A stretch of DNA of 64,000 bases from Neoechinorhynchus agilis (Eukaryota > Acanthocephala): positions 682,001 through 746,000 of the forward strand of contig CM121341.1 of the NCBI GenBank assembly GCA_051530055.1, written 5' to 3'. How positions within the stretch are numbered: position 1 is the first letter of the stretch; each line of letters opens with the position of its first letter. The notes under the pieces were generated by a model, which saw only the letters and a list, made by a program, of their open reading frames with translations, searched no databases and had not been told where the DNA came from. Below are positions 1-11,251 of this stretch, in pieces. The position numbers were made by a program, and so were the translations under genes.

Positions 1-176
1 ACGTCCAAGAGAGAAAACTGACCCCATGAATATCTTGCGCCTGTAGAAAGTTTTGACCACTTTAAGTCCTAAGAACACGTCAAAGGGAGAAAACTGACCC
101 CATGAATATCTTGCGCCTGTAGAAAGTTTTGACCATTTCAGGTCCTAAGAACACGTCCAAGGGAGAAAACTGGCTC
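1..176. repeat. 76-bp tandem repeat, cut by the window edge
   Basis: Two full copies (1-76, 77-152) and the start of a third (153 to about 176) are seen. Copies differ by only a few bases and share gagaaaactgacccc and cttgcgcctgtagaaag. The array continues off the left edge, so its size is unknown. No coding function is evident. Confidence 0.9.
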
Positions 177-782
177 CATTCTCCATGTGGTGGACGAACT
201 GATTTATTTGTGTGTGTGTGTGAACATGGACGCGAACACCGGTTCGACACGACGAAATCGCACACTCTGCATGCACTGCACACACACAGCCGACGCCGTC
301 GTCACATTGGCACCTATCGGCGGCGGTGGTTGCATAGCGTTGTGTGTGTGCGTGTGTATTTGCGCTCGCTCGCTCTCTCTCTCTGGGAAGGATGGCGGCG
401 GCGACGGCAGTACAGAGGGAGCGGGTTTCATTCTGCTGTCATACGCGCGTGCCGGGATTCCGAGTCCGTTTTGGCATGGACCGCGTGTGTCTTTGTGCAT
501 TTCAGACGTTGCGCGCACATGCCGAGAGCTGCGACGGCGACTGGTTTGAACAGCCGTAAGAGAAAAGAGACGAGGAGGAGAAGGGGTGCCGTTGCTTCTA
601 GAGAGGAATGCATGAAGAGTGCGAGCAGTTTTAATGCTCTCCTAGAGGAAGGGAGATCACGGCGAAAACGTGGATGTATCAACTTACAAACGTACCAACT
701 CGAACAACCATGCACTGAACGGTCAGACGTTGTTGAACGAATCCGGTTCATTGAACGGCATAGTCTTCGGCCTATCGCGACC
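177..782. other. Upstream region of the PHF10-like gene, low-complexity
   Basis: GC-rich for this window, with GT runs near 209-221 and 340-358 and a CT run near 367-382. Long frames cross it on both strands but are rich in simple-sequence translation (Arg, Cys, His, Val) and show no domain. I read it as promoter and 5' leader of the gene starting at 783. Confidence 0.5.
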
Positions 783-1411
783 ATGCTTTATCCACCAACG
801 TTCCACAGTGCTCTCATGAAAAGGTCAGCTCTTGGTCTCTCTTTTTGGTTGTGGTGACAATGCTTTTAGCCGTGTCCAGGCCAAGTCAAACTACAAGTCA
901 AATGAGTAGCGGTCAAACCAATTTGAGAGCTTTGTCCGCTATAACCGAACAAACCGAATCCGTCAATCAAACTCCTACGAGACTTGATGAACGTTTACGT
1001 TGTGGAATATGCGATGAGCTAGTTGGAAGTATGCCGAATCGATTAAGACCGCCGTCTTCAGTCGTCCTGACTTGCTCGAGTTGTGTCCGACCTCACCACG
1101 TTGGATGTCTTCAAATGCATCAAACAATGGCCCGTCAGGTTAAAAAGTACAAGTGGCAATGCGTGAATTGCAAGACTTGTACCGTGTGCACCCGGAGCTC
1201 GGACGCACAGTCCTTAATGATGTGCGACCGATGTGATCGTGGTTTCCATTCGTTTTGTGTTGGAATCATTAGTGTTCCGGACGGGAAATGGACTTGTGAG
1301 GATTGCGGGTGCGTTGGAGCATTCAAAACGAAAACAAAGCGAAATGGAACGGTACTATTAGAGAATGAACCAGTCGTGGACGCGAACGGAGACAACAAAC
1401 GAAGGCGGTGA
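783..1411 (+). CDS. PHF10/DPF-like double PHD-finger protein (BAF45-type chromatin reader)
   Basis: Best model is two exons, 783-823 and 880-1411, joined over a 56-nt intron (gtcagc...gtccag) that keeps the frame; about 190 residues. Two adjacent PHD fingers fill the middle. The first runs from CGICDE through TCSSC and HHVGC to WQCVNC; the second from CKTCTVC through MMCDRCDRGFHSFCVG to WTCEDC. This pairing is that of the DPF/PHF10 subunits of BAF/PBAF remodelling complexes, which read acetylated or unmodified histone H3 tails. FHSFCVG followed by a short P-G-W spacer is closer to PHF10 than to DPF1-3. The tail is basic (KTKTKR, NKRRR), probably a nuclear signal. The protein is much shorter than vertebrate PHF10 and shows no SAY or Requiem domain, so upstream exons may be missing or the gene is reduced. 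The start at 783 is inferred. Confidence 0.75.
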
Positions 1412-2640
1412 TCGCCGCGTGTGCTGTGTACAAATCAAAAAAAGGATTTTGGTTCCTTCGCAGGGAAACTCTTTGTTGGTCAATTTATACGATCCGTTGA
1501 TGGGTTTTTTATTACACTGAAATCTTGTGCAATCGTTTGAGAAAACGGCGGTACACAGATTGTGTCGCTTACTCACCCTTTTCATGAAATCCACGGAGCA
1601 TCCTTCGAAAACACGTACATGGCTTGCCGCCGTGATGACTTGTGGTGATGAGGGGCAATTCCGACTTTTTGCTCTTGCCTGAATCGACTTGATTAATCTT
1701 TCTAGTGTAGCAATTCGGTTCATTGATTTTTCTTGTGAGAAAAGGTGTCTTTTTCGTCGTAAAAACCAGTTTGAAGTCTTCTTTCACTTAAATATTGAAC
1801 TCTTGATCCTTTTTTGTTTAGAAAAGTTAAGTTTCTTAGGACACTGTTCTTATCAATCCCGTCGTTTCATTTGCTCGTAAATGCTCGAAACAATCCAACC
1901 AATAATCAAACATTGTAACAACGCAATTGTTCGCTTCATAGACGAACTTTATATAGATCGAAATTTAAAAAAATCAATGTTGCTTACCAGTAACTGTAAT
2001 CTTTAAGAAAGTTCCATTTTTCGCTCAATGTCAATTTTCGTCCTTCTAAGATTATATTTTCGAGAATTACCTTTGATTGTGGATCATCAGTGTGTGAAAA
2101 TATCGTCTAAAGATGTCACTCTCGGCGAATCACTCACATTTTTGCTGTTGATCAGCGTATTGGTTCTGAACAGTCGAAACCGAGGGTATTTGAAGGTTCT
2201 GGATACTTATAGTAACTTTTATCGTTCACGTTACTGGATGCAGCGTATCCATGATCTAAACTCATATATAAAAAGCGAGAGAACATTGTCATCCACGTAT
2301 GAGACATCACCATGGGAAACGGGCTCGTACATCACGTTTGCTACTGCCATTCATAGCGAGTATTTAGAATAAATGGTTTTCGCAAAATCAACTCACGATT
2401 ATTACCAGCACCTTATGGAGCTCGTCGCAATCAAGAATACCCAAAAATGTGGTTTAAATAAAATTCAATTTCGTTATTGCCCTTCGCGTTCCGAACAACA
2501 TAGGCAAAAGTGTAGCAAACAAATGTGGGTCAACTCTTCTGCCGTTATTCGTCCTGACAGTTCTAAAAGCGCCAACATTCCTTAACTAATCCATACCTTA
2601 ACTTCCAAAGTCTTATAGATCTTTCCATAAACATTTTTAG
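1412..2640. other. Spacer between PHF10-like and UBA3
   Basis: AT-rich. On the minus strand, 1723 to about 1576 reads as a short basic peptide starting MNRIATLERLIKSI and meets a good donor (aaaag/gtgagt); a tiny two-exon gene of about 60 residues is possible but I recognise nothing. A plus frame at 2028-2372 has no domain. The sequence before the UBA3 start (aaacatttttag/ATG) looks like a splice or trans-splice acceptor. Confidence 0.4.
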
Positions 2641-3999
2641 ATGCATTCGCGACGACTTGAAACTTTCTACGAGTCGCCAGAGCACCTCCATTTGATTCAA
2701 TCGGAAATCAGAGTGCTAGTTGTAGGAGCCGGTGGTCTAGGTTGCGAGATTCTCAAATGTCTTATAATGTCCGGTATTCGGCAGATCGATATAATTGATA
2801 TGGATATTATTGAAACTTCTAATCTCAATAGACAATTCGTTTTTCGGTCAGAGGATATCGGTCGTCCAAAAGCCAGAGTTGCCGTTGAGCGAATTCAAGA
2901 ACGACTTTGTAACACTTGGACCAAGGAGCAAGTTAGTCTACTTGATTTGAAATATCACGTCTGTAGAATCGAGGAAAAAGAAACGAAATTTTACAGTCAA
3001 TTCAATGCCATAATTTGTGGTTTGGATTCGTTACAAGCCCGGAGGTACATGAATTCTGTTGTTTATTCCTTGGTTCAATTCAATAGCAACGAAGTTGATG
3101 AAAGCTCAATAATCGCATTGATCGATGGTGGAACAGAGGGATTTCTAGGTAGCACCAGACTTGTGATTCCCTACAAAACCGCTTGTATTGAGTGTAATAT
3201 TGATTTATATAGTGACGAACGCCGAACTTATCCATTGTGCACTATAGCTCATACTCCACGGCAGCCTGAACATTGTATTGAGTATTGCCGAATAACTGAA
3301 TGGAACAAGGTATTGCCGTTCGGTGAGCAACTTTTTGATCAAAACTCCGAATGGAAACGGGTTTGTGACACGGGCGCTTCCTAAGAACACAGTCCGTTCA
3401 AAGAACATATCGAATGGTTACACTCGAAAGCAATCGAACGTGCTCATGAATTTGGGATTCAACCGTTTAGTCTCAATCAAACAATTGATATCATCCGAAA
3501 TATTATTCCGGCAGTTTCTACAACAAACACAATGATTGCTGCTCAGTGCGTTTCTATCCTTCTTAATCTTTGTTTTATAATGGAACCAAAGGAAGCGATC
3601 GAGATTGAGCAATTTGTGAACCTTAATGGAATAAGAGGCATCAGTATGTTCGGATTCAATCCATCTCCTCGAGGAGAATGTGCTGTGTGTAGTAGACTTC
3701 GAAAAACAGTTCATGTTGATGTGAATTCGGCTTCGCTTGCAGAAATAATCGAGTGTCTTAAAGTAGATGCTACACTGGGTCTTAGTAATCCTGCGGTTAG
3801 TCTCGGTGGTGAGAATCCGAAGTTGCTTTACATGACAGATATCGGATGTCTCAAAGAAGCAACAGAAAAGAAACTGGAATGCAAGCTTGCAGATTTGGGT
3901 GTAGTCGATGGAACCTATTTGATTGTAACTGATAGCATGCATGCCAATCCGATTGAGATTACTGTAAAGGATGAAAAGTGTGAAGTGAAACTTGAATAA
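2641..3999 (+). CDS. uba-3: UBA3, catalytic subunit of the NEDD8-activating enzyme
   Basis: UBA3 pairs with APP-BP1/ULA1, adenylates NEDD8 and holds it as a thioester before passing it to UBC12, feeding cullin neddylation. The Rossmann nucleotide site VVGAGGLGCEILK lies near residue 30, followed by DMDIIETSNLNRQF and DIGRPKA, all canonical. The catalytic cysteine is in YPLCTIAHTPRQPEHC. The C-terminal ubiquitin-fold domain, which recruits the E2, occupies the last ~90 residues (DLGVVDGTYLIV). Best structure is exons 2641-3322 and 3386-3999 over a 63-nt intron with donor g/gtgagc and acceptor ctaag; this joins in frame and restores PFEHSPFKEHIEW, matching the family. About 430 residues. The family usually has some 35 more N-terminal residues, so an upstream exon may be missed. 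The stop lies inside an AATAAA signal. Confidence 0.92.
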
Positions 4000-4000
4000 A
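3995..4000 (+). terminator. Polyadenylation signal of UBA3
   Basis: AATAAA overlaps the UBA3 stop codon (GAATAAAG), which implies a very short 3' UTR, as is common in compact nematode genes. Confidence 0.55.
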
Positions 4001-5274
4001 GAAATTGTGTAACCGAATATGCGTGTATTTTGTTGAAATTAAACTGTTAAATTTTAAAAGATACTGATAATAGTCTTTTTATACTATAAGCACCGCTGAT
4101 TGTCTTAATCAAAATGCAATTTAATCTTCATTCTTTCAATTGCTTCCACTTAAGACATTTTAATCACTATGCATTGCTAATAAAATTTAGTGGTTGAACT
4201 ATTTATGAATGCTTCAGCAATTGAATCTATCCATAAGCAATGATCTACTCTCATTGGTTCTTTGAGTAGCGTTGCAAGTAGAACAAAATTTAAACGAATT
4301 TGTTGTTGTGTGCCATAATTTGTCATAAGAAATAAATTTTGAAGGATTAAACAATCTGTAAAGTTTAGAATATTTTTTTGTAAGTAGATGCAAATAAAGG
4401 AGGGTTGAGTTGTTAATAAAACCAGCGGCGGTTGTAAATCTAAAATTTGCCAAAGAAAACTCATAAGTATAGGAATTTACTTTATTTCCATAATTTATGA
4501 GAATAATTCCTAATCCCATGCAAACATAATAAACCATTTATCTCGGGAAGCTCAGACTAGAAACATGTAACTAAACATCTTTTTTTTATGGGTGGGCACT
4601 TATTTCAGTTCAACCGGCGCCACAATCAAGCTTATCAAGTTCACTCTAGTGGTTCAAGTAGTTTACCAAAGTGGCGGTGTTAGGGTCGATGATGGACTTT
4701 TACTTAAAGATTCAAATTTGAACTTTTCCGTATAATTTGCTCATCTGGATGGGCCATTAAGCATAGTCTAATAAAGAAATCCACGACTTTTATCCGCCAC
4801 GAATGATCGTGATCATCGTTCGTGCCATCAATAACGGGCCATACTATCTCTAAAAGATACCGCATACATTTTCAGAAGATACCTTTAACCTTTTAAAATC
4901 TATCCTTACCATCACTATTATGGTTGAATAGCCCGCTTTGCTGTCCAAATATTCCGAAGGACCAAGGGTCATTGCATTTTGGTTTCACCGAAATGAAATA
5001 TCGTCGTTAATGAGATCGCATTAAACTTCGATTTCCACGATCAACATGAACGCATTGGTGAATCGATCACGTCGTGCTGCCACAGCGTCAACCTCAAAAG
5101 TCGACGAACATCGCCTAAGAGTGTTTCAGAAGTGCGTGAGCGGTTACGAATCCGGCTCATATATAGCGTTTTGGTTGTCTTTTTTCGCGTGCACTAAGCA
5201 TTAACGTGTATAACTTCCTTGAGTGCGAGCCTTCTCTTTAGAATCAGACTACGTTCCTCATTTGAAGAAGCAAT
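4001..5274. other. Spacer between UBA3 and sideroflexin
   Basis: AT-rich. A 52-residue frame at 5046-5204 (plus) begins MNALVNRSRRAATAS, is Arg/Ala/Ser-rich like a mitochondrial presequence, and lies just upstream of sideroflexin in another frame. It could be an upstream ORF, a small mitochondrial protein or chance. Nothing else recognised. Confidence 0.4.
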
Positions 5275-6231
5275 ATGTTGGATTTAAGCAAACCGCTTTA
5301 TGACCAAAGCACATATACTGGACGTCTTAAGCATTTTGCTCGTTTAACTAACCCTTTGAATTTATTTGCTTCCGATGCTCATCTACGTGAAGCTCGGACT
5401 ATTGTGGAATCCTATATGAAAGGCGATCCATCAGTCGTCGCCTATACACAGCCCGCTACACTGTGGCGTTCAAAGTACCTCGCGGATTCCGCGTTCCATC
5501 CTGAAACTGGGGAGAAGATGAATCTAATTGGCCGAATGTCCGCACAAGTGCCGTGCAACATGGTCATCACCGGATTCATGATGACTTTCTACAAAACCAA
5601 CGCTAGTGTTTTTATGTGGCAATGGATCAATCAATCGTTCAATGCACTCGTTAATTACACAAATCGAAGTGGAAGTACTGCTATGACCAACAGACAAATC
5701 ATTGAATCATATGTTGTCGCTACAAGTGCAGCCACCGTCACTGCCTTGGGTGTAAAGTCTTTAGTAAAATCCTTCCCTCCATTAGTAGCTCGATTCGTTC
5801 CGTTCACAGCCGTCGCCGCTGCCAATTGCGTAAATATACCATTTATGCGGTATTCTGAGATTAGAGATGGCGTTGCCGTTTTCGATGCTGGCAATGTTCA
5901 AGTCGGAGAATCAAGTGCCGCTGCAAAGAAAGGAGTAGCCACCACAGTGTTGTCCAGAATATTCATGTGCACCCCGGGAATGATCCTCCCGCCATTCTTA
6001 ATGGAGCGTTTGGAAAAAAGACCGGTATTCATAAGATATCCAATGCTTAGCGCCATTGTCCAAATCGGATTAGTCGGAATTTTTCTATCGTTTATGACTC
6101 CTGCTGGCTGTGCGCTTTTCGATCAGAGATCTTCTATTAGCGTTAAAAAAGTTGAGGATCCATTGAGATCAAAACTCGTTGAACGAGGATATAAACCATA
6201 CGATAAGCTTTACTTTAATAAAGGCCTTTAA
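5275..6231 (+). CDS. Sideroflexin (SFXN1/3-type mitochondrial serine transporter)
   Basis: A single uninterrupted exon of 318 residues, the usual length for sideroflexins. These inner-membrane proteins carry serine into mitochondria for one-carbon metabolism. Family hallmarks are present in order: an N-terminal soluble part with DLSKPLYDQSTYTGRLKHF, then HPETGEKMNLIGRMSAQVP, the strongly conserved WQWINQSFNALVNYTNRSG near residue 120, the membrane segment FVPFTAVAAANCVNIPFMR with its N-x-x-x-P kink, GESSAAAKKG, further hydrophobic segments near 225-290, and a C-terminal YFNKGL that matches SFXN1/3 ends. About five membrane segments are expected. The start follows from the family N-terminus. 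An AATAAA lies about 37 bases past the stop, at 6268. Nothing suggests decay. Confidence 0.95.
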   Translation: MLDLSKPLYDQSTYTGRLKHFARLTNPLNLFASDAHLREARTIVESYMKGDPSVVAYTQPATLWRSKYLADSAFHPETGEKMNLIGRMSAQVPCNMVITGFMMTFYKTNASVFMWQWINQSFNALVNYTNRSGSTAMTNRQIIESYVVATSAATVTALGVKSLVKSFPPLVARFVPFTAVAAANCVNIPFMRYSEIRDGVAVFDAGNVQVGESSAAAKKGVATTVLSRIFMCTPGMILPPFLMERLEKRPVFIRYPMLSAIVQIGLVGIFLSFMTPAGCALFDQRSSISVKKVEDPLRSKLVERGYKPYDKLYFNKGL

Positions 6232-6267
6232 GGTTTACCCATTTAAAGAATTCTGAGTGAAAACCCC

Positions 6268-6273
6268 AATAAA
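6268..6273 (+). terminator. Polyadenylation signal of sideroflexin
   Basis: AATAAA (ccccaataaaaaag) about 37 bases after the stop. Confidence 0.5.
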
Positions 6274-6481
6274 AAAGATTTGATTCGATATAATCGAGAA
6301 ATAACATTTTATCGACTTCGAATAAAATGGCTTACTGGTTCTCAATCAACAGATTGTTATCAATATAATGATCTATTTGTTTGTTTGTTACTTTTAATCG
6401 CCTAATGAACCATACAGTTTCATAGTTTCCCGATCATACAGTATATGTTGCACAATCGCAAATTTACCACAACTAATAAAA

Positions 6482-7453
6482 ATGCTTCATTTCCATTTTT
6501 TGCTGTTCTTTATGTCAAAGTCAATTGAGTCTGCAATGTTTTTTGAAAAGGATAACCAAACATATCAAATAATTTCGGAGCATGAAGATAGAAGGGAGAA
6601 GCGTTCGATACCCCATTACAGAGATACGACTGTTGATCACATAATGAAATCGATAGACTTTAATGGCGATCACAAGATTAGCCAGAAGGAACTAAGAAAA
6701 TTCGTCGGAAATAAAATGAACGCCCATCATGACCGTCAAATCAGCAAGTTATGCGGTGATCGACCACACAGAAACGATTCCAGTATATCGTTTGATCTTG
6801 TATTTGTAGCCAAACATGGACTGCCTGCTCTGAACGCCTACGAAGATGCACTTTCCTTACCTCGAGACGAAGAGGACTTGATTAGTCGTTCATACATCGC
6901 AAAGTATAAAGATTTGATTGTTGCACTTTACACAAAGGAACTTGCATTGTGGTACTTTGTCTTAAAACGTTATGAATCGCCCAGCCGATTTCTTCAATGT
7001 TCTCACGTAAATGAAGTTTTATGGCCTTCGGAGTATGAGCACTGCAGACAGTTTCTAGCTAAACTTCTAATGGATAGCCTAAACTTCAATGAGATTGAAG
7101 ATGCTTACATTTTGGAACATTGTGGCGGCGATAAGTGTCGCAGCAAGTGTACTCGTGCTCTCGAAAATGCATATTTCCCGAACTTCGATACAAAAGTCAA
7201 TCGACATGTTCGAATCATAATGCGATACGTCGATCAAGACCGAGACAATTTTATTTCAGAGCACGAGATAAAAACGCACTTTAAGACGGTACATTCATTA
7301 TTGTTCGACTCATTCGGTAAACTTTTAAGGGTTGTCAAACGAAATGAACGGCGTGATGGAAAAATGAGATGCAAGAGAAGCGATTCGTACAGTGTTACTG
7401 AGATCGACGACGATATGTTCGGTCCAAACAATCCATTGCAAGCGATAGATTAG
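6482..7453 (+). CDS. Two-EF-hand protein with cysteine pairs, unrecognised
   Basis: Single exon, 323 residues. A hydrophobic N-terminus (MLHFHFLLFFMS) may be a signal peptide. The first EF-hand loop is DFNGDHKISQKE near residue 59, with acidic or polar residues at positions 1, 3, 5, 9 and 12; the second is DQDRDNFISEHE near residue 249. Both should bind calcium. Between them is a ~160-residue helical region with HCGGDKCRSKCTR near residue 215, suggesting disulfides in a secreted protein. The tail is acidic (EIDDDMFGP). I do not recognise the family; a secreted calcium sensor or an ER CREC-like protein is possible, but no HDEL-type retention signal is present. The gene lies head-to-tail after sideroflexin with a 250-base gap. 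Confidence 0.7.
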   Translation: MLHFHFLLFFMSKSIESAMFFEKDNQTYQIISEHEDRREKRSIPHYRDTTVDHIMKSIDFNGDHKISQKELRKFVGNKMNAHHDRQISKLCGDRPHRNDSSISFDLVFVAKHGLPALNAYEDALSLPRDEEDLISRSYIAKYKDLIVALYTKELALWYFVLKRYESPSRFLQCSHVNEVLWPSEYEHCRQFLAKLLMDSLNFNEIEDAYILEHCGGDKCRSKCTRALENAYFPNFDTKVNRHVRIIMRYVDQDRDNFISEHEIKTHFKTVHSLLFDSFGKLLRVVKRNERRDGKMRCKRSDSYSVTEIDDDMFGPNNPLQAID

Positions 7454-9664
7454 GTTTCATCGATATCCATATATTAAATTGATATATTCGTTTCGTTGTA
7501 GATGAATGTGGGTGGAAAATACTAAATTCTCTACTTATTGCCTATCAAACATTGCGGAAAACTTTTAATTTATTCGTCTTAATATGCTCCCTAATGACGG
7601 AATTAGAACGAACTGGTTGGACAAAAGCGTTCCAATAATTTTGGTATGTTAGGACGTACATTATATGAGTTTAATCTGCCTAATTTTTTAATATTTCGCT
7701 GGTTAAAATATTTTAAAAGTAAGTTGCTTACATTTGTAGGTGGATTTGTTTCCATACTCCAAGTGCTTGATTGCACATGCACACGAATCTAAATTAACAA
7801 ATCATTTAATTCTTAATTTTACTGCTTATCAAGATCGTTATATTTATAAAGCAAATATCGAACTATTTACCAAACGCGATGAATTTAATAATGATTTTTG
7901 AGGAAGTGTATAAAACAAAAGTTTAGACCGATGTAACCCTCTCGATGACTTATTCATTGAAATTATCTGTAAGTATAGCATTTCGAACTGATGTCTTAGC
8001 TCACATATCAAATTCACCAAATAATGCAAGAATCTTTCAAGGTACACAATTTCTGACCATTTTATTTACAACAAGAAAATGAATTACATTTGAATCGAAC
8101 TTTTATGATGAGCAAGGGAATATATCCTCATCATCTGCACAAGAGATTTATTTTCGGAGTTGATCGTTATTAATGTTCTGTACAAGAAATGATTTTCACT
8201 CAGAGAATGCACACATTCCGAAATTGCTAGCGTTTCCAAATGAGTCTAAACGAAAATAAAGAAAATTAAAATGCTGGAGTGAGTACTCTTCTATAATATT
8301 CCTGCCAGTTCGAAGATCAGCACGGTACGAACAGCAATAATGCTAGATTTATCGCCTTAAATTATTCCGCGCGGATTATTATCCATTTCTGCGTGATAAC
8401 GATGGATATTAGGCGCAAGTTTTAAAAATTTGCTACTAACGCTCGAGATTTACATATATATTTATGAAAAATTATCTAATAAATAATCTTGACCTTTCAT
8501 GAACGGGTAAAAAGGAATCTGAAGAATAGGGCATTATATTTTCGAGTGGTGTTGAGTTTGCGAGGCTAATCAAATAAATAGAAAATATAGTGGTCGCGAA
8601 AATGAGAACGATAAATGTGATGCTAAATATAAAGTATATCTTTATCCATTCTTAAAGTTTCATCTCTTAATGTAATAAATCTAACTTTATAATTTGAAAG
8701 AAAAAATTTGATGAAAATAAAAATCTTTGACGCTGGATTCTGACCGCTGTTAGATCATAACTTGCTTGCATAAATAAAGACCCTTTCATACGGATCAAGC
8801 GAAACGTTCAAAATAAGGGTGTTTCTTTAATTAAACAAATTAAGGCCACGAAAACATGCATTTTCGTTAAGTCGATCAAAAGAACAAGCTGCAGAATAAT
8901 GAAGTCAAGACGTGTTTCGGTTTCAAAATCGAATATTGAACGGCATTCTGTACCAATGAGAATTTCAAAGACAACTAGATCTCATTTTGAATAGTAAGAA
9001 TTATTCGAAGAGGCGATCATAAGGAAAGTATTAGAGATCGCCTTTAGTTTAGTATTATTTTTTCTGCCTAGAACCGATTATTAATAACAATAAACAGCAG
9101 AAGTTAATTAAGAAAACAATTTATAATCAAGCACAACGACCCCAAATTGTCGATTTCTACAAGTAAAAGCAATGTTCCATTAAGCCTCGTCATTCGACGG
9201 AGAAATGCTGAAAATAGGGAAGCTGTTAAGATTATTATGGTTCTTGATGACTCTGGCATCTTTCAGTAAAGATATCGAACAATGATCAGAATCACAAAGC
9301 GTTCATAATACAAATGATAATATAATTTGCTAGGAGTTTGAAATAATAGGATTTTGAAATTCAGTAATTCCTAAAATTTAAGAAACATTGTGTTTATCGT
9401 GAAAACAAACTTTAAGTGACGATATGGATCGTACGAAACAATTGATCTGAAGAATGTGTTTACGGGGGTTGTTTTGCGAAAACTTCGATCTGAAAACGTA
9501 ATCACTTGGGGTTTAAATAGGACTCGTTCGAACGTCTCATAGTAACAACTCCTCTACTAACCTCCACATCGCGGCCAGAGTAACGATCAAAAAGCCATTT
9601 TTGCACAAATCAGTCATTACATTTTGATAACTAATCATTAATTGCTCCTGTTCAAAATCACGCT
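7454..9664. other. AT-rich intergenic region, no gene seen
   Basis: About 2.2 kb without a convincing coding frame or RNA gene on either strand. A TATA-like tttaaatag near 9512 lies some 150 bases before the next start and may belong to its promoter. Confidence 0.6.
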
Positions 9665-11251
9665 ATGGATTCTATTATTGATAAGCTACTATCGGAGGTA
9701 CTCGAAAAAGTTAGCAAGAATATCCCAGATGCGAATCAGGAGCGATTGAGAAATACATTGATAGAGGTGGATGCTGCAATACATACACTGAGGATTATGG
9801 CCGAGCATGCCGACCATAAGCTGCGGCGAAATATTACAACTTCTCATTTGTCAGTTGAAGACAATGAAACCCTAAAAACCGGTGAAAAAAGAAATGTCCA
9901 GTTTCAAATTGAACCTGGCCAGAGATGTTCAATCCAAGTATACAGTGGCGAACCGAGTGCTGCAGCAATTGCATCTTCAATCAATCAGACGATGGGCCAA
10001 GGTCAAGACAAAATAGAAATCAGGACAGGTCAGCAAATAGAGCAAACGACAAGGACACAAAGAAGTTTCGGTGTTCAAAACGCACCGTTAGTGAGCCAAA
10101 GACCGACACAACAGTCGCAAATAGACGAAGGAGATCAAATTCAGTCAAGTTTGGGAATGAGTATAAACGAAAGGGCGCTCGAGGACATAATGCAAGTTAT
10201 TATTCGGAATGCCGACATGATGTCGAATATCGGCCCAAGCTATGGCATGGCTGTTCCAAATCTGTTCAATGAAAATCACGCAGGTATTATTGGTCTTGAG
10301 ATGGTCAATGAGTTCCTGGCGGCATACGATGACCCTCGTGGATATTACAAACAACAGACACCGCCGGGACCCCCGCGGACGTGTTTTACCTGCAGAAACT
10401 TCATGACTCCAATGTGGCATCCGTTCCAGTCGTCTTACATATGCAATTCCTGCTACAATTTACTTGCTTATGCCGCCGTAGAGAAAACGATCCAGACATT
10501 GACCAATCGATTCTTATCCGATGATAACAATAGTAACTTACCGACGCTAGTAACGCCCGTGGGGGATCAAGTTGTAATGATGCCGACGAATTCGGCTACA
10601 AATTCCACAACTCCAGCAATGAGAGGTAATCAGCATAAGATAATCAACAGAAGACAAAGGCGTGCTCAAAAGAAACCGAATCGTCCAGCCAATCAAAGTG
10701 CACCACAATCTACGAATTCGCAGAATATCCAAAATATTGGAACTGCGGCGAATGTGACCATACAGCAGATTAACACGGATTCAAATTTGATGGCACAGAA
10801 TGCTTCGGGGGGTCCGCTGGACACTTCAACAGCAACCGCGGACAAATTAAGCCTTCCACATCTTCAAAACCTTATTTCCGAAATGATTAATGAGCGTTTA
10901 ATACAGATTGCTGGACAAAGTCGAAACGCCGCGATCCAACATGAAACGAGATATCACAATAACGCCCCGATGGCTGCAGCACAACAACAAAGTTATGATG
11001 CGAGTAGAGCCATTCAGAATTCGCAGGCATTTTCAATGACCAGAGATATAGTTCCTCCCTCAATGGTTGGATCAGAGTATCCAAATACATTGACTAACAA
11101 CTTAGAAACTCCGCAAAGTCCGCAAATAACGCAAGAGATCCCACAAGATCAATTGACAATACCGCTTTTAGAGTCTCTTATATCCAATATTCTCAATCAG
11201 CATATGGGTAACAGTGAAGGTTCAATAGGTGAACAAAGGACTCAGAGGTAA
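9665..11251 (+). CDS. Divergent GATA-type zinc-finger protein with low-complexity arms
   Basis: Single exon, 528 residues. Near residue 240 is a finger CFTCRNFMTPMW...YICNSCYNLLAY, that is C-x2-C-x16-C-x2-C with TPMW where GATA factors have TPLW and ICNSC where they have LCNAC. Classical GATA fingers have 17 residues between the pairs, so this is one shorter. A basic stretch RRQRRAQKKPNR lies about 95 residues downstream, farther than the usual GATA basic tail. The rest is Gln/Asn/Ser/Thr-rich. Four short amphipathic segments resemble one another: LLSEVLEKV at the N-terminus, ALEDIMQVIIRNA before the finger, LPHLQNLISEMINERL and IPLLESLISNILNQHM towards the C-terminus, possibly partner-binding. 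A sequence-specific DNA-binding regulator is likely by family; targets are unknown. It could also be a ZZ/LIM-like ribbon, but TPxW argues for GATA. Confidence 0.65.
   Translation: MDSIIDKLLSEVLEKVSKNIPDANQERLRNTLIEVDAAIHTLRIMAEHADHKLRRNITTSHLSVEDNETLKTGEKRNVQFQIEPGQRCSIQVYSGEPSAAAIASSINQTMGQGQDKIEIRTGQQIEQTTRTQRSFGVQNAPLVSQRPTQQSQIDEGDQIQSSLGMSINERALEDIMQVIIRNADMMSNIGPSYGMAVPNLFNENHAGIIGLEMVNEFLAAYDDPRGYYKQQTPPGPPRTCFTCRNFMTPMWHPFQSSYICNSCYNLLAYAAVEKTIQTLTNRFLSDDNNSNLPTLVTPVGDQVVMMPTNSATNSTTPAMRGNQHKIINRRQRRAQKKPNRPANQSAPQSTNSQNIQNIGTAANVTIQQINTDSNLMAQNASGGPLDTSTATADKLSLPHLQNLISEMINERLIQIAGQSRNAAIQHETRYHNNAPMAAAQQQSYDASRAIQNSQAFSMTRDIVPPSMVGSEYPNTLTNNLETPQSPQITQEIPQDQLTIPLLESLISNILNQHMGNSEGSIGEQRTQR

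Noticed and set aside
129-857. 242-residue plus-strand frame
   Set aside because: Crosses GT and CT simple repeats and the 76-bp repeat, has no domain, and overlaps the likely leader of the PHF10-like gene.
2028-2372. 114-residue frame upstream of UBA3
   Set aside because: No domain, unusual composition, no splice or start signal, and it does not supply the missing UBA3 N-terminus.
3358-3392. A 32-nt intron in UBA3 (gtttgt...acacag)
   Set aside because: It would break the reading phase; the 63-nt intron 3323-3385 has a better donor and restores the frame.
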